Assembly: GCF_000516515.1 (NCBI RefSeq)
Contig: NZ_KI911784.1
Location: 310,001-374,000 of the forward strand
From: Chloroflexus sp. Y-396-1
GTDB lineage: Bacteria > Chloroflexota > Chloroflexia > Chloroflexales > Chloroflexaceae
Direction of reading: 5' to 3'
Length of the DNA stretch: 64,000 nt
This document shows, piece after piece, positions 38,017 to 50,700 of the stretch. How positions within the stretch are numbered: position 1 is the stretch's first letter; each line of letters begins with the position of its first letter. The notes below the pieces were generated by a model. It was given only the letters and a program-made list of their open reading frames with translations. It did not search any database and was not told the DNA's origin. The position numbers and the translations under genes were made by a program.

Positions 38017-38196
38017 GTTGTGGCTCCTCAGATACCAGTTAACCGACTTCACAGAGTAGCAGAAGAGCCGGTTTGCGTCAACCAATCTCGTTGATCTACT
38101 TTCAACATTCTCACCCGACCTGGCAGACGTGAGGATAGCGGGGAGGTCGCAAGGAGTGAGCCGGAATCACCTGCTAGAGCACGGCATGTCTCATAA

Positions 38197-38520
38197 GAGC
38201 CTGATCAAAAACTCGGATTTCTCATCGAGCACATACCGTGCCCGCACGACTATTGCGTGAGGAGTTTCCAGCGTTCTTTCTCTCAGCCCCACCTTCCCCC
38301 TTCCTCTCCCACAAGGGAAGAGGAAGGGGGCGAGGGGGAAGGTGAGGGGCGCCAGGCGCGCTCCGCATCACAGGCCCTGAAACCGTTAAAACCCTTCTCC
38401 ATCGCGTAGTGGAGTAGCGGAGACGCATGCGTTGCCCGCCAGCGTTCCCCTAAATACGATATTACGTATCATTGTCGAGCCTCATCAAAAGCCCAGGTTT
38501 TTAATCACGCTCTAGGGGTA
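38197..38520 (+). repeat. Intergenic repeat element (plus orientation)
   Basis: It starts AGAGCCTGATCAAAAACTCG at 38196, continues GATTTCTCATCGAGC, and includes CCGTGCCCGCACGACTATTG. The palindrome CCCCCTTCCTCTCCC is at 38297-38311, with its partner GGGAAGAGGAAGGGGG at 38315-38330. Then come AAGGTGAGGGGCGCCAGGCG and a degenerate second GATCAAAA-like module near 38480-38515. It sits between rfbD and the REC-PAS kinase gene; no gene is seen in 38017-38719. Confidence 0.75.
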
Positions 38521-38719
38521 CGGCGCGCCGTGCTCCTACAGCCCCCCCTCATTACCCCAAAACCCTTCGCTAGGAGCGAAAGGGTGATTTAGAAAGGAAT
38601 GTGCAGACATGCTGTTAGCCCACGATACGGCCCTGAACTGCTTAGCGCCGCTATCTCCCTGTACGCACCGTTACAAGAGGCCATCGCTGTTGGTTAGAAC
38701 TTCGCTCGAAATCCCTGTT

Positions 38720-40174
38720 CTAAGCAAACGGAATGCGCAATTCAACGCAAATACCGGGCCGATCAGGTCGGTTCCGCATCTGATAGCTCCCCCCTACTGC
38801 CAGGATAATCCGCGCCACCTGAGCCAGACCCAGTCCCATCCCTTCAACCTGGCCGGTAAAACTGCGTTCAGCCTGGTAATAAGGTTGCCATATCTTCTGC
38901 AAATGCTCAGGTGGTAAATGCACACCATCGTCACAAAATACCAGACGAACCTGCTGCTGGGCAAGATCGGCGTCAACCTGTAACGTCACGACCGGACGTT
39001 GTTGAGGATGAAATTTACGTGCATTTTCACACAATTCACGCAAAACGATTTCTAAGCTACGCCGTGAAATGAGTAAACGACGAGAGTCAAGTTCCGGATC
39101 AATCTTGAGACTGATCGTTGGCATCGCCAACTCTTGATTGATAGCGGTAACAATCACGGGTAAATCAAAGACAGTACATGGATCAACTTGCTGAATGTCA
39201 CCAGGACTACGTACATAAAGTAAAATATCATCAATAGAATGTTTTAGACGATGAGCGCCACTCAGCGCAATCGCTGCAATATTTCTTGCCATTGCGCGAT
39301 CCATATGCTCGATATTATCGTGGAGAATATTCAAACCACCTATAATACTGACCAAAGGGGTTCGCAATTTATGCGAAATGGCGGTGTGAAACGTCCACAT
39401 ATCACGTTGTGCGGTAATTTGTTGGGTTACATCACGGAGCGTAACAACTACTTGATCGTCTGTAGCCTGGATGAGTGCAGCTTCAACCTGAAGCCACTGT
39501 TCAGGGCTATGGAGTGTTTCTGGATGAACAAGGTAGCGCGGTTCCGCCGTCGCAACAGGCCATTGTTCCCACGCCTCTGGTGGAACTAGGCGATAACGCT
39601 GAGAAACTAATTCCCGCAATGTCTGAACAGGATGATCCTGCTCACTAAGACCAAGATAGGTGCGGGCACGCTGATTAGCATACCGAATCCGATCATTCCG
39701 GTCGATAATTACGTAAGCGTTATCAGATGTCTCAACCACCCATTCAAAGCGCGCCCGCTCGGCATTCACTCTGGCCTGCTCTTGGAGCAGCCGACGGTAC
39801 CGATTCAGGCGTAAGACGGTGTTAATACGCGCCTGTAATTCACCTGGATCAAACGGCTTCGTAATGAATTCATCGGCGCCAGATTCAAATCCGCGGATCT
39901 TTGCCTCACGATCATGCAGGCCCGTGATCATCACAATAGGTATCTGAGCCAGCAGCGGATCGTCGCGTAGCCGCCGACACACCTCGAAGCCGTCCATATC
40001 TGGCATCATCACATCGAGCAAAATCAGGTCAGGCAGGTGCTGCTGGGCAAGCTGCAATGCCTGTTCACCGCGCTGGGCGGTAAGCAGGCGGAGGTTGAAA
40101 GGGGTAATAATTTCGACGAGCAGTGAGCGCATCAGCTCATCGTCGTCAACGATCAAGATCGTATTTTGTTCCAT
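38720..40174 (-). CDS. Response regulator-PAS-histidine kinase fusion
   Basis: A 484-residue cytoplasmic signalling protein. The N-terminal receiver (ILIVDDDELM, phospho-Asp 54 in LLDVMMPDMDG, Lys in EFITKPFDPGE) is followed by a PAS domain (residues about 145-255). HisKA comes next, with phospho-His 268 in AISHKLRTPLVSI, then a C-terminal HATPase with N-box ELCENARKFHPQ, FCDDGVHLPPEHLQKIWQPY and GMGLGLAQVARIILAVGG. No membrane segments are present, so it probably receives phosphate from another kinase. The ATG at 40174 is chosen because REC begins four residues later; the start at 40198 adds a short non-conserved segment. It has no cognate output regulator adjacent. Confidence 0.88.
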   Translation of the reverse strand: MEQNTILIVDDDELMRSLLVEIITPFNLRLLTAQRGEQALQLAQQHLPDLILLDVMMPDMDGFEVCRRLRDDPLLAQIPIVMITGLHDREAKIRGFESGADEFITKPFDPGELQARINTVLRLNRYRRLLQEQARVNAERARFEWVVETSDNAYVIIDRNDRIRYANQRARTYLGLSEQDHPVQTLRELVSQRYRLVPPEAWEQWPVATAEPRYLVHPETLHSPEQWLQVEAALIQATDDQVVVTLRDVTQQITAQRDMWTFHTAISHKLRTPLVSIIGGLNILHDNIEHMDRAMARNIAAIALSGAHRLKHSIDDILLYVRSPGDIQQVDPCTVFDLPVIVTAINQELAMPTISLKIDPELDSRRLLISRRSLEIVLRELCENARKFHPQQRPVVTLQVDADLAQQQVRLVFCDDGVHLPPEHLQKIWQPYYQAERSFTGQVEGMGLGLAQVARIILAVGGSYQMRNRPDRPGICVELRIPFA

Positions 40175-40198
40175 AGTTATATCGTACCACAGAGGCAT

Positions 40199-40942
40199 TA
40201 CGGCTGTCGTGACAAAATTGTTCTTTTTGAAGGGGTTTTTGCCGGGTCAAGATAGACCGCGTTGTCTGTTAGCGCATCAAAAAGCTGGGTTCTTGATCAA
40301 GCTCGAAATCTGTTCAACCCATCCGGCAACATCGCCGGTGTATCAGGCGATCAAAATGGCAGGTTCTGATCAGAAAGCGTGCGCATAGCACCATCAAGTA
40401 TTGCTAGGGGCAGCCCATGCGTTGCCGCTCCAAATAGATAGGGCGTTGTCGAGGAGTCATTCCACAAATGATTACACGACCACGTGCGCGCAAGCCAGGC
40501 ATCATGCATACTATGTGACATTCGTTGAGACACGACATACCGTGTCCGTCAGTGGTACCGGGGCGGAGTGCCGAACATACAGACGGTAACAACAGTGGCG
40601 ATACGATCTGTATCGGTTGGGGTATCGCTACTCTTTCGCGTCGGGTCAATTACCCGACTCTCACGTCAAGCCGGATGCGAGGAATGCCTAAGTGACGAAT
40701 GGATTATTGATCAGACGCCGAGAGTGGGTCTGAAGAACGTCCCGTTGCCTGGAAACGTGAGCCTCTGACCCGCATCCTGAAGGAAGCGGGTGAAATCTGT
40801 CTGAGCGGAACAATACACGACAGCAGAACGCGGCTGCGTTCCGCAGCCACCTTAGCTTCCCTCGTCCCTTCCTCTCCCAAAATGAGAGAACAGATGGGTT
40901 AGCAGACGGTAAGGTGCGGAAAGGGAATGCCTAGAAACCCTT
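40199..40942. other. Non-coding spacer with decayed repeat modules
   Basis: No convincing gene. A diverged GATCAAAA-type inverted repeat lies near 40270-40305 (GCATCAAAAAGC to TTCTTGATCAAGCTCG), and a GC-rich CCCTTCCTCTCCC half-module at 40863-40877. The open frames at 40404-40649 and 40568-40768 lack protein-like composition. Confidence 0.5.
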
Positions 40943-41368
40943 TTAAACCGGCCCCAATCCCGCTCGTGTGGCTTGGATGATGCTCAACAGCTCATCATCG
41001 CTTAACGAATAACCATTCTGCTCCCACCACTGCCGATACCAGGCCAGATTGGCCGTAAACGCTCGGATCACCTCATCACGACTGAGCGGTGGTATCTTCC
41101 GCCGCAATGCCTCCCGTATCTCCTGCCGATCATCTTCGGTCAAATCAGGCAACGATTCGAGAATGCGGTCGGCGCGAAGCAGAAACAACTCGCGCTCAAT
41201 GGTTGGAAAGTCGCCACCGATCTGGCGAATATTGCCGAGATAGGCAACAGTTCGTTGCCGTGGTTGACCGCGTTCATCACGATAGCTCTCAACCAGATAG
41301 GCATCGTAGAAATTGGTGTTGGCAATCTCGGCATTTTTGTGTTTACGCACAACCCAACGGATATACAT
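40943..41368 (-). CDS. Small protein resembling an IS1634-type transposase N-terminus
   Basis: A 141-residue protein. Residues 1-50 contain YDAYLVESYRDERGQPRQRT followed by VAYLGNI. This resembles the start of IS1634/IS1380-type transposases, which open with a similar VESYR-x-G-x-PRQR-VxYLG segment, but the catalytic domain is absent. The rest is helical and acidic (ESLPDLTEDDRQEIREALRR), ending in a short Gly/Val tail. The ATG at 41368 has AGGAG seven bases upstream; the frame stays open upstream only through spacer repeat sequence. It has a strong promoter and a 160-base leader, so it looks like an expressed stand-alone gene rather than debris. No terminal inverted repeats were seen. Confidence 0.6.
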   Translation of the reverse strand: MYIRWVVRKHKNAEIANTNFYDAYLVESYRDERGQPRQRTVAYLGNIRQIGGDFPTIERELFLLRADRILESLPDLTEDDRQEIREALRRKIPPLSRDEVIRAFTANLAWYRQWWEQNGYSLSDDELLSIIQATRAGLGPV

Positions 41369-41536
41369 AGCGCAACTCCTGCGCGAATGCCCGGCAATAC
41401 TGCATGAAGTGGTTGAGTAAGAATGAAGAACATTATCTCTCTGGCCGATAGGGTACCGACTGATGATCGGTAGGTTTCCCCTTCCATCCATAACGACAGA
41501 GACACGGATATTTATAGACTTTGCTTTTATTTGCCT

Positions 41537-41565
41537 ATTATAGCATATTCGCCCAGTTTTGTCAT
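41537..41565 (-). promoter_or_regulatory. Strong sigma-A-type promoter ATGACA-17-TATAAT with TG extension
   Basis: On the minus strand ATGACA (41565-41560) is 17 bases from TATAAT (41542-41537), with TGC just before the -10. Transcription would start near 41530, leaving a leader of about 160 bases before the ATG at 41368. Confidence 0.7.
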
Positions 41566-41651
41566 GCCTTTTTGTTTTTAAATCAAAAAATTGTCTGAAA
41601 AACGCATTTCGGCTGACCGGTATTGTGAGGCATAGCCCCCTACTTTCCCCC

Positions 41652-41689
41652 GCCCCCTTTCCTCTTCCTCTGTGGAAGGGGAAGGGGGG
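41652..41689. repeat. GC-rich imperfect palindrome
   Basis: CCCCCTTTCCTCTTCCTCTG followed by TGGAAGGGGAAGGGGGG. This is another copy of the GC-rich module seen in other spacers of the window. Confidence 0.55.
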
Positions 41690-41691
41690 CA

Positions 41692-41729
41692 TAAAAACAG
41701 GAGGAGCGAGTATCTCTTCGCCCCTCCTG
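41692..41729 (-). terminator. Intrinsic terminator of the giant gene
   Basis: On the minus strand CAGGAGGGGCGAAG and CTCGCTCCTCCTG form a stem with one mismatch and a short loop (41729-41698). TTTTTAT follows directly. It lies 55 bases past the stop codon of the giant repeat gene. Confidence 0.7.
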
Positions 41730-41783
41730 TCTCCCTAGCCTGATCGAGCTAATTACCGTTACGTACAGTGACAGGGCGCTGCC

Positions 41784-44700
41784 TCAGCGCTGAATAATCG
41801 GCACCAGCACCCGATAGGTGAACTGAATCGCCGGACTGATCAAGCTGAATTCATGCCGTTCACCATCTGCTTCGATCTCGACCAGCCAGTAGTGATAGCT
41901 CACATTCGGCTGCGCCGTGCGGTCAAACCACTGGTAGCTGGCGCCACTGCCTGCACTGCCCTGAGCCGGAATTGGTGTGGCGACAATGGGCATAGCATCG
42001 GCGCGATCACCAGTACTACTGCGCAGCAACAGGAAGCCAACTGTGTCGCGCTCACTACCGGTAACCCAGCGCAGCAGCACACCACTTCCCTGGCGCTCGG
42101 CAGTGAAGCTGAGCAGCGTGATGGCGGTTGGCGGCGCCGGTTGATGGATGCCTGCCCACCAGCTTGTATCGGTCTGACCGTACCCTAGCGTGAAGATAGC
42201 TGTCTGCTGCGTATTCGGATCGACATCGCTATCACGGTTGTCGTCACCTCCCTGGTCAGGGGCACTGAATACCCAACCGTTCGGAATTGTAAACGTGAGG
42301 TAGTATTCTCCCGGTGGCAGGTTTGTGAACAGGTAGGAACCGCTACTATCGGTTATTTTTGTATCCACCAGCGTTCCATCAGATCGGTAGAGACTGACGG
42401 TGATTCCACTGACACCCTGTTCTTCTGGGTCGGCAATACCATTCGCATTGATGTCATGCCAGACCCGGTTGCCAATGCTGGCCGGGCGGTAGAGGCCCGC
42501 ATCCCAAGTCAGGTCCACTTCGCCGGACTCGAGCACCGTAGCACTCATAACACCGGTTGAATCGGCGTCGGAGTCGAGTTCGTCGTTCCCCCGATGAACT
42601 GCCGTGAAGACATACCCTGCTGGCGCAACCACCGTCACCGTGTACGTACCCGGCGCCAGGTTCTCGAAGCGGTAAAGGCCATTGCCGTCGGTCACGGCTG
42701 TCCGGCTCATGACCACACCAGCACCAGTTATGCCACTCAACTGCACTGTGACGCCTGCCACCCCCGGCTCACCGGTCTCCTGCACGCCATTGCCGTTGAG
42801 GTCCTCCCAGACGACGTTGCCAATGCTGGCCGGACGGTAGAGGCCCGCATCCCAAGTCAGGTCCACTTCGCCGGACTCGAGCACCGTAGCACTCATAACA
42901 CCGGTTGAATCGGCGTCGGAGTCGAGTTCGTCATTCCCCCGATTAACTACCGTGAAGACATACCCTGCTGGCGCGACCACCGTCACCGTGTACGTCCCCG
43001 GCGCCAGGTTCTCGAAGCGGTAGAATCCATAGTCGTTTGTAACAGCACTAGTATCAATGCTATTCCCATCAATGTCGGTACCGATTAACCGTAACGTAAC
43101 TCCTACCAGTCCCGGTTCACCATCGTCCCGGAGACCATCACCGTCTCGATCTTCCCAGACCAGATCACCGATACTGGCTGGCAAGATCAGTCCGGCATCC
43201 CGTCGATCAACGTCGGTTCCACTCTGCAAGGTAAAGACCGCCGTTGAGCTGTTATTCGGATCAACGTCGGAGTCAGTTGATTCATCACCTCCTGCACCAG
43301 GCCTGGTGAAGCGGCCACCGGTTGGAAGCTCACTGAAGACCAGATAGTAGGTACCGGGTGGCACATCCTCGAACATGTAGAAGCCGTCGCTGTCTGTCCG
43401 TTGAGTAGCGACAACGGTATCGTCGGTTGTGCCAACATTCCCATCGTCTCCCACATCGTAGAGCGTAACCAGCACACCCTCGATCCCCGGTTCACCACCG
43501 TCCTGGATGCCATTCCCGTTCAGGTCGTTCCAGACCCAATCGCCAACCGTTGCCGGACGGAAGATACCGAAATCAACAGTCAGGTTGCTATTGCGGCCAT
43601 CGCCATCGACTGTCGTGTCTGGCTCGGTATCAGGTCGCAGGGTTATCAGGCTACTGATAATGGCCGCATTACTTTGTCGCGTACCGTTATCGTCGTTGTC
43701 GAGATCGCTGTTTACCAGAACACCAGGCTCATACGGCCCGCTAGTCAGCGAGCGAGCGCCGGTGCTGCTACGATAGCCATACCACGGCGAGTCGGCTGCA
43801 AACTGCGTACCCGGCAATACCACAAAGTAGTCACCTTGCGGCAGGTCCGTGAAGCGGTAGAAACCATCACTATCGGTAAGAGCGTTGCCGGCCAGCGTAT
43901 CGGCTTCATCCCATACACCACTTCCATTGCTATCACGGTAGAGCAGAACCTGGATTCCAGCAGCGCCTTGCTCACCGCTATCAACAATACCATTGTTATT
44001 GACATCCTCCCAAACCAGATTCCCCAGACTGAGCAGCTGGTAGAGACCTGCATCGCGACTCAGATCGGTCTGGTTGCTGAGCAGGGTGAAGCTGGCGGTC
44101 TCACCAGTTGCGGTGATCACATCACTATCAGTAGCGTCATCACCACTGCTGTCAGCCGGGCTGAAGGTTAAGCCGGCTGGAATATTCGTGAACTGTAACC
44201 GATACTCGCCGGGCGGCAGACTCGAGAAGATGTATTCGCCATTGTCATCAGTTGTGGTAGTGCGGACGATGTCATCCGCCGTCCCGAACACTCCATCAGG
44301 ACCGGTTCCGGTCAACGTCACTACAATGCCACTGATGCCCGTTTCAGTAGCGCCTTGCACCCCGTCGCCATCCGCATCGAACCAGACCCGGTCGCCAACG
44401 CTGGCCGGGCGGTAGAGGCCCGCGTCCCAAGTCAGGTCCACTTCGCCGGACTCGAGCACCGTGGCGGTCATCACGCCCGTGGTCGGGTCGGCGTCTGAAT
44501 CGGCTGCATCATCACTCCCCTGGTTGGCTGCCGTGATGAGGTACCCTGCTGGCGCGACTACTGTCACCGTGTACGTCCCCGGCGCCAGGTTCTCGAAGCG
44601 GTAAAGGCCATTGCCGTCGGTCACGGCTGTCCGGCTCATGACCACACCAGCGCCAGTTGTGCCACTCAACTGCACTGTGACGCCTGCCACCCCCGGCTCA

Positions 44701-47700
44701 CCGGTCTCTTGCACCCCGTTGCCGTTGAGGTCCTCCCAGACAACGTCGCCAATGCTGGCAAAGCGGTAGAGGCCCGCGTCCCAAGTCAGGTCTACTTCGC
44801 CGGACTCGAGCACCGTGGCGGTCATCACGCCCGTGGTCGGGTCGGCGTCTGAATCGGCTGCATCATCACTCCCCTGGTTGGCTGCCGTGAAGACATACCC
44901 TGCTGGCGCGACCACCGTCACCGTGTACGTCCCCGGCGCCAGATCGTCGAAGCGGTAGAGGCCATTGCCGTCGGTCACGTCTGTCCGGCTCACGACCACA
45001 CCAGCGCCAGTTGTGCCACTCAACTGCACTGTGACGCCTGCCACCCCCGGCTCACCGGTCTCCTGCACGCCGTTGCCGTTGGTATCGAGCCAGACCCGGT
45101 TGCCGATGCTGGCCGCACCAAACAAGCCAGCATCCCAACTCAGATCCTCTTCACCCGAAACCAGCGTCGTTGATGGCATCGCGCCACTGCTATCGGCATC
45201 GGAGTCTCGTGCATCATCACCGCCTTGGTCAGCCACGGTGAATCCATCGCCGGTCGGGGCAATCACCGTGATCGTGTAGGTCCCTGGCGCCAGGGTATCG
45301 AAGCGGTAGAAGCCGGTAATCGTGGTCGTTGCCGTCAGATTGACCGACGTGCCAAAACCGGTCGTGCCACGCAACTGCACCGTGACGTTCGCCACCCCCA
45401 GCTCACCGGTGTCCTGTACGCCGTTGCCGTTCGTATCACGCCAGACCCGGTCGCCAATGCTGGCCGGGCGGTAGAGGCCCGCATCCCAAGTCAGGTCCAC
45501 TTCGCCGGACTCGAGCACCGTGGCGGTCATGACGCCCGTGGTCGGGTCGGCGTCTGAATCCGCTGCATCATCACTCCCCTGGTTGGCTGCCGTGAAGACA
45601 TACCCTGCTGGCGCGACCACCGTCACCGTGTACGTCCCCGGCGCCAGAGTAGCGAACTGATAGAAGCCAGTGATGGTCGTGGTTGCCGTCAAACTGACAG
45701 TCGTGCCTACGCTGGTTATACCGTTCAACCGCACTTCGACGCCTGCCACCCCCGGCTCACCGGTCTCCTGCACCCCGTTGCCGTTGAGGTCCTCCCAGAC
45801 GACGTTGCCAATGCTGGCCGGGCGGTAGAGGCCCGCGTCCCAAGTCAGGTCCACTTCGCCGGACTCGAGCACCGTGGCGGTCATCACGCCCGTGGTCGGG
45901 TCGGCGTCTGAATCGGCTGCATCATCACTCCCCTGGTTGGCTGCCGTGAAGACATACCCTGCTGGCGCGACTACTGTCACCGTGTACGTCCCCGGCGCCA
46001 GGTTCTCGAAGCGGTAGAGGCCATTGCCGTCAGTCACGTCTGTCCGGCTCACGACCACACCAGCGCCAGTTGTGCCACTCAACTGCACCGTGACGCCTGC
46101 CACCCCCGGCTCACCGGTCTCTTGCACCCCGTTGCCGTTGAGGTCCTCCCAGACAACGTCGCCAATGCTGGCAAAGCGGTAGAGGCCCGCGTCCCAAGTC
46201 AGGTCTACTTCGCCGGACTCGAGCACCGTGGCGGTCATCACGCCCGTGGTCGGGTCGGCGTCTGAATCGGCTGCATCATCACTCCCCTGGTTGGCTGCCG
46301 TGAAGACATACCCTGCTGGCGCGACCACCGTCACCGTGTACGTCCCCGGCGCCAGATCGTCGAAGCGGTAGAGGCCATTGCCGTCGGTCACGTCTGTCCG
46401 GCTCACGACCACACCAGCGCCAGTTGTGCCACTCAACTGCACTGTGACGCCTGCCACCCCCGGCTCACCGGTCTCCTGCACGCCGTTGCCGTTGGTATCG
46501 AGCCAGACCCGGTTGCCGATGCTGGCCGCACCAAACAAGCCAGCATCCCAACTCAGATCCTCTTCACCCGAAACCAGCGTCGTTGATGGCATCGCGCCAC
46601 TGCTATCGGCATCGGAGTCTCGTGCATCATCACCGCCTTGGTCGGCCACGGTGAATCCATCGCCGGTCGGGGCAATCACCGTGATCGTGTAGGTCCCTGG
46701 CGCCAGGGTATCGAAGCGGTAGAAGCCGGTAATCGTGGTCGTTGCCGTCAGATTGACCGACGTGCCAAAACCGGTCGTGCCACGCAACTGCACCGTGACG
46801 TTCGCCACCCCCAGCTCACCGGTGTCCTGTACGCCGTTGCCGTTCGTATCGCGCCAGACCCGGTCGCCAATGCTGGCCGGGCGGTAGAGGCCCGCATCCC
46901 AAGTCAGGTCCACTTCGCCGGACTCGAGCACCGTGGCGGTCATGACGCCCGTGGTCGGGTCGGCGTCTGAATCCGCTGCATCATCACTCCCCTGGTTGGC
47001 TGCCGTGATGAGGTACCCTGCTGGCGCGACTACTGTCACCGTGTACGTCCCCGGCGCCAGAGTAGCGAACTGATAGAAGCCAGTGATGGTCGTGGTTGCC
47101 GTCAAACTGACAGTCGTGCCTACGCTGGTTATACCGTTCAACCGCACTTCGACGCCTGCCACCCCCGGCTCACCGGTCTCCTGCACCCCGTTGCCGTTGA
47201 GGTCCTCCCAGACGACGTTGCCAATGCTGGCCGGACGGTAGAGGCCCGCGTCCCAAGTCAGGTCTACTTCGCCGGACTCGAGCACCGTGGCGGTCATGAC
47301 GCCCGTGGTCGGGTCGGTGTCTGAATCCGCTGCATCATCACTCCCCTGGTTGGCTGCCGTGAAGACATACCCTGCTGGCGCGACCACCGTCACCGTGTAC
47401 GTCCCCGGCGCCAGAGTAGCGAACTGATAGAAGCCAGTGATGGTCGTGGTTGCCGTCAAACTGACAGTCGTGCCTACGCTGGTTATACCGTTCAACCGCA
47501 CTTCGACGCCTGCCACCCCCGGCTCACCGGTCTCTTGCACGCCGTTGCCGTTGAGGTCCTCCCAGACAACGTCGCCGATACTGGCGAAGCGGTAGAGGCC
47601 CATATCCCAACTCGGATCGTTATCACCCGATCTGAGCGTAATGATAGTGGTCTGGCGCGAAATCGGATTGACATCGCTATCAGTTGCGTCATTACTCCCT

Positions 47701-50700
47701 TGATCAGGCGTACTGATGGCAAAACCGGTAGGCAGGTTAAAGAGCAAGTAATACTCACCCGGCGCCAAACCACTAAAGCTGTAGTTACCATTGGTATCAG
47801 TGTTGGTAGCAGTAATGAAGACATCATCACCGCCGCCAATTACACCGTTCGGGCCAACGCTGAAGATAGCAACGGCTACACCTGTTACCCCTGTAGTCTC
47901 AACCGCATCCTGGACACCGTTGCCATTCGTATCGAGCCAGACCCGGTCGCCGATGCTGGCTGGACGGTAGAGGCCCGCGTCCCAAGTGTTATCGGTCTGA
48001 TCGCTTACCAGGGTGAAGGTGGCTGTTCGACCGGTTGTCCGGTTCGCGTCCGAGTCGCTCGTATCCGTACCCTGATCGGCCATAGTAAAGACATAGACAG
48101 CGGGCAGGTTACTGAATTCGAGATAGTACGCACCGGGTAGCAGACCGCTGAAGCTGTACGAGCCGCCGCCAGTCGTGGTGACGGAACCAACCGCAGTTCC
48201 GTCGGCTCGATACAGGGTCACGGTTACTCCATCGATCCCATTCTCGCCACTGTCTTGCTGTCCGTTGCCATTGACATCTTCCCAGACGAAGTTGCCAACA
48301 CTGGCCCGATTGAAAACGCCCATATCCCACGTCGGGTCATTATCCCCGGCGTTTAGCGTAATCACAGTGGTGCGGCGCGTAGTTGGATCGGCATCACTAT
48401 CAACGGTGTCATCACTCCCTTGATCGCGTGGGCTGACATCGCTATAGCCAGCCGGTAGCGCGAATTGGAGGTAGTACGACCCGGGGATTAGGTGCGTGAA
48501 GCCGTAAATACCGTTCACGCCAGTTGTTGTGCTCGCCACTAACGTATCGTCACCGCCGCCAATCGCGTTGTCGGGGCCAGCGCTGAATAGTTCAACCACG
48601 ACGCCACTGATCCCGTTCTCTCCACTATCCTGCACGCCATTAGCATTCTGGTCGTGCCAGACCAGATCACCGAGCCGGGCCTGACGGAAGAAACCAAAGT
48701 CAACCGTTAAATTACCGTTCGTGCCGTCGCCGTCAACAGCAACGTCCGGCTCAGTACCGCGGGTGAGAGTGATCGGCGCGCTGTCAACATTACCACTGCC
48801 ACCAGTGGTACCGTTGTCATCATTGTTTATATTGCTATCCGGATCGGGTGCCGCCTCGTAAGAGCCGGTTGCCACGCCGTTGGCTCCGGTGCTGGAAACA
48901 AAGCTGGCCAGGGGCTGCCCGGTTGCGAATTGACTGGCCGGAATGCGCACAATGTAATTCCCCTCGATCAGATCGGTGAAGGTGTACAAGCCGCCGCCCG
49001 ACGTGGTAGTGGAGGCCACAAATTCGCTATCGTCAGCCTGGTTGTTGCCGTTGCTGTCAAGGTAGAGTTCGACCCGTACTCCATCAATACCGGGTTCACC
49101 AACATCAACGATCCCGTTATTGTTCAGATCGTTCCAGACCAGATTACCGAGAGTAAGCGGCTCGAAGAAGCCAAAGTCGAGCGTGAGATTGCCGTTATTC
49201 CCGTCACCATCGGTGGTTGGCTCAAACGATGGATTGAGCGAAATAACACCACTGACAACTCCGTTGATCGTGTCGGTACCGTTGTCATCATTGTCTACAT
49301 TGTTATCCGGATCGGGTGCTGGCTCATAAGGCCCAGTTGCGGATCCATTGCTACCGGTGCTTGAGCGATGGCGATAGAGAGGCTGACCAGCAGCGAAGTT
49401 GCTGGCCGGAATGACCACAATGTAGTCACCCTGCTCCAAACCGCTGAAGAGATAGGCACCGTTGCCATCCGTCGTTGTGAAGGTAACAAACTCTCCTGAA
49501 TCGGCCTGGCCATTACCGTTGCTATCGCGGTATAGCTCAACCCGCACGTTGGGAATACCGCTCTCGCCACTGTCAACGACACCGTTGTCGTTGGCATCGT
49601 ACCAGACCAGATTACCCAGCGTGAGACGCGGATAGAGGCCAAGATCCCAACTCAGATCATTATTATTGGTGTTGCCAAGTGTGATATTGGCTGTTCGCAA
49701 GGTTGTCGGATTGACATCTGAGTCGGCTGTATCATTACTACCCTGATCAGACGGACTGACGGCATACTGAGCAGGAATGTCACTGAAGACCAGATAGTAA
49801 GTACCGGAAATCAGGTATCTGAACAGATAGCTAGTGGCTGCCGCGACTGACGTGCGGGTGATCGGCTGGATTCCAGGTGTATTCGGATCGCCATCAAGCG
49901 GCTGGTTGGTTGCGGCATTGTAGATTGTGACTGTGACCCCAGCGATGTCAGTCGTCTCACCACCATCCTGAATGCCATTCCCATTCGCATCCAGCCACAC
50001 CCGGTCACCAATCTGACCTTCATCGAACAGACCAAAGTCAATGGTCAGATTACTGTTCGCATCAATAGCCGGATTGGTCACACCATAGGGCATGGTTATA
50101 TCGGGTTCGCCAGTGGGCATCATCCCAACGCGCACCGTAAAGACAGCGCTGCGCTCGTTGTTTCCATTCGCCGTACCGTTGTCATCATTATCAACCGTGC
50201 TGGCGTCGGGATCAGGTGCCGGTTCGTAGGGGCCGGTAGCCATACCATTAATACCGGTGCTCGACACATTATTAGCATTCGAGACCAATTCTACAACGTA
50301 ATTTCCGCCATCACGGAGGCCACCAAACAGGTAACGACCGCCGTTACTGGTCGTCGTGGTAATGACGGCTGTCGCTTCACTACCATCTAGTACGCCATTG
50401 CCATCGGCATCGTAGAACAAGCGCATCTCTCTACCGTTGACATATCCGGTACTTGCATCTCCAGCATCAAACACGCCATTGTTGTTGTAATCGAGCCAGA
50501 CCCGATTCCCAATCGTCAAGCTGTAGAAGCCGAAATCAACGGTCAGGTTCGTATTGCTATCACCATCTTCGTCGGTTGGCTCACCACCGAGGCTGAGCGT
50601 TACTGCTGCGCTGCGAACGAGATCGGTTGCAGCGCCGGTCACAACCCCCACGTTCGGTCCGATACCATTGTCATCGCCGTCAGTGTCGGTATCGGGATCA

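Noticed and set aside
41784-41830. LPXTG-type sortase signal at the end of the giant protein.
   Set aside because: The end is RVLVPIIQR, with no LPXTG, hydrophobic helix or basic tail, and no sortase gene is seen.
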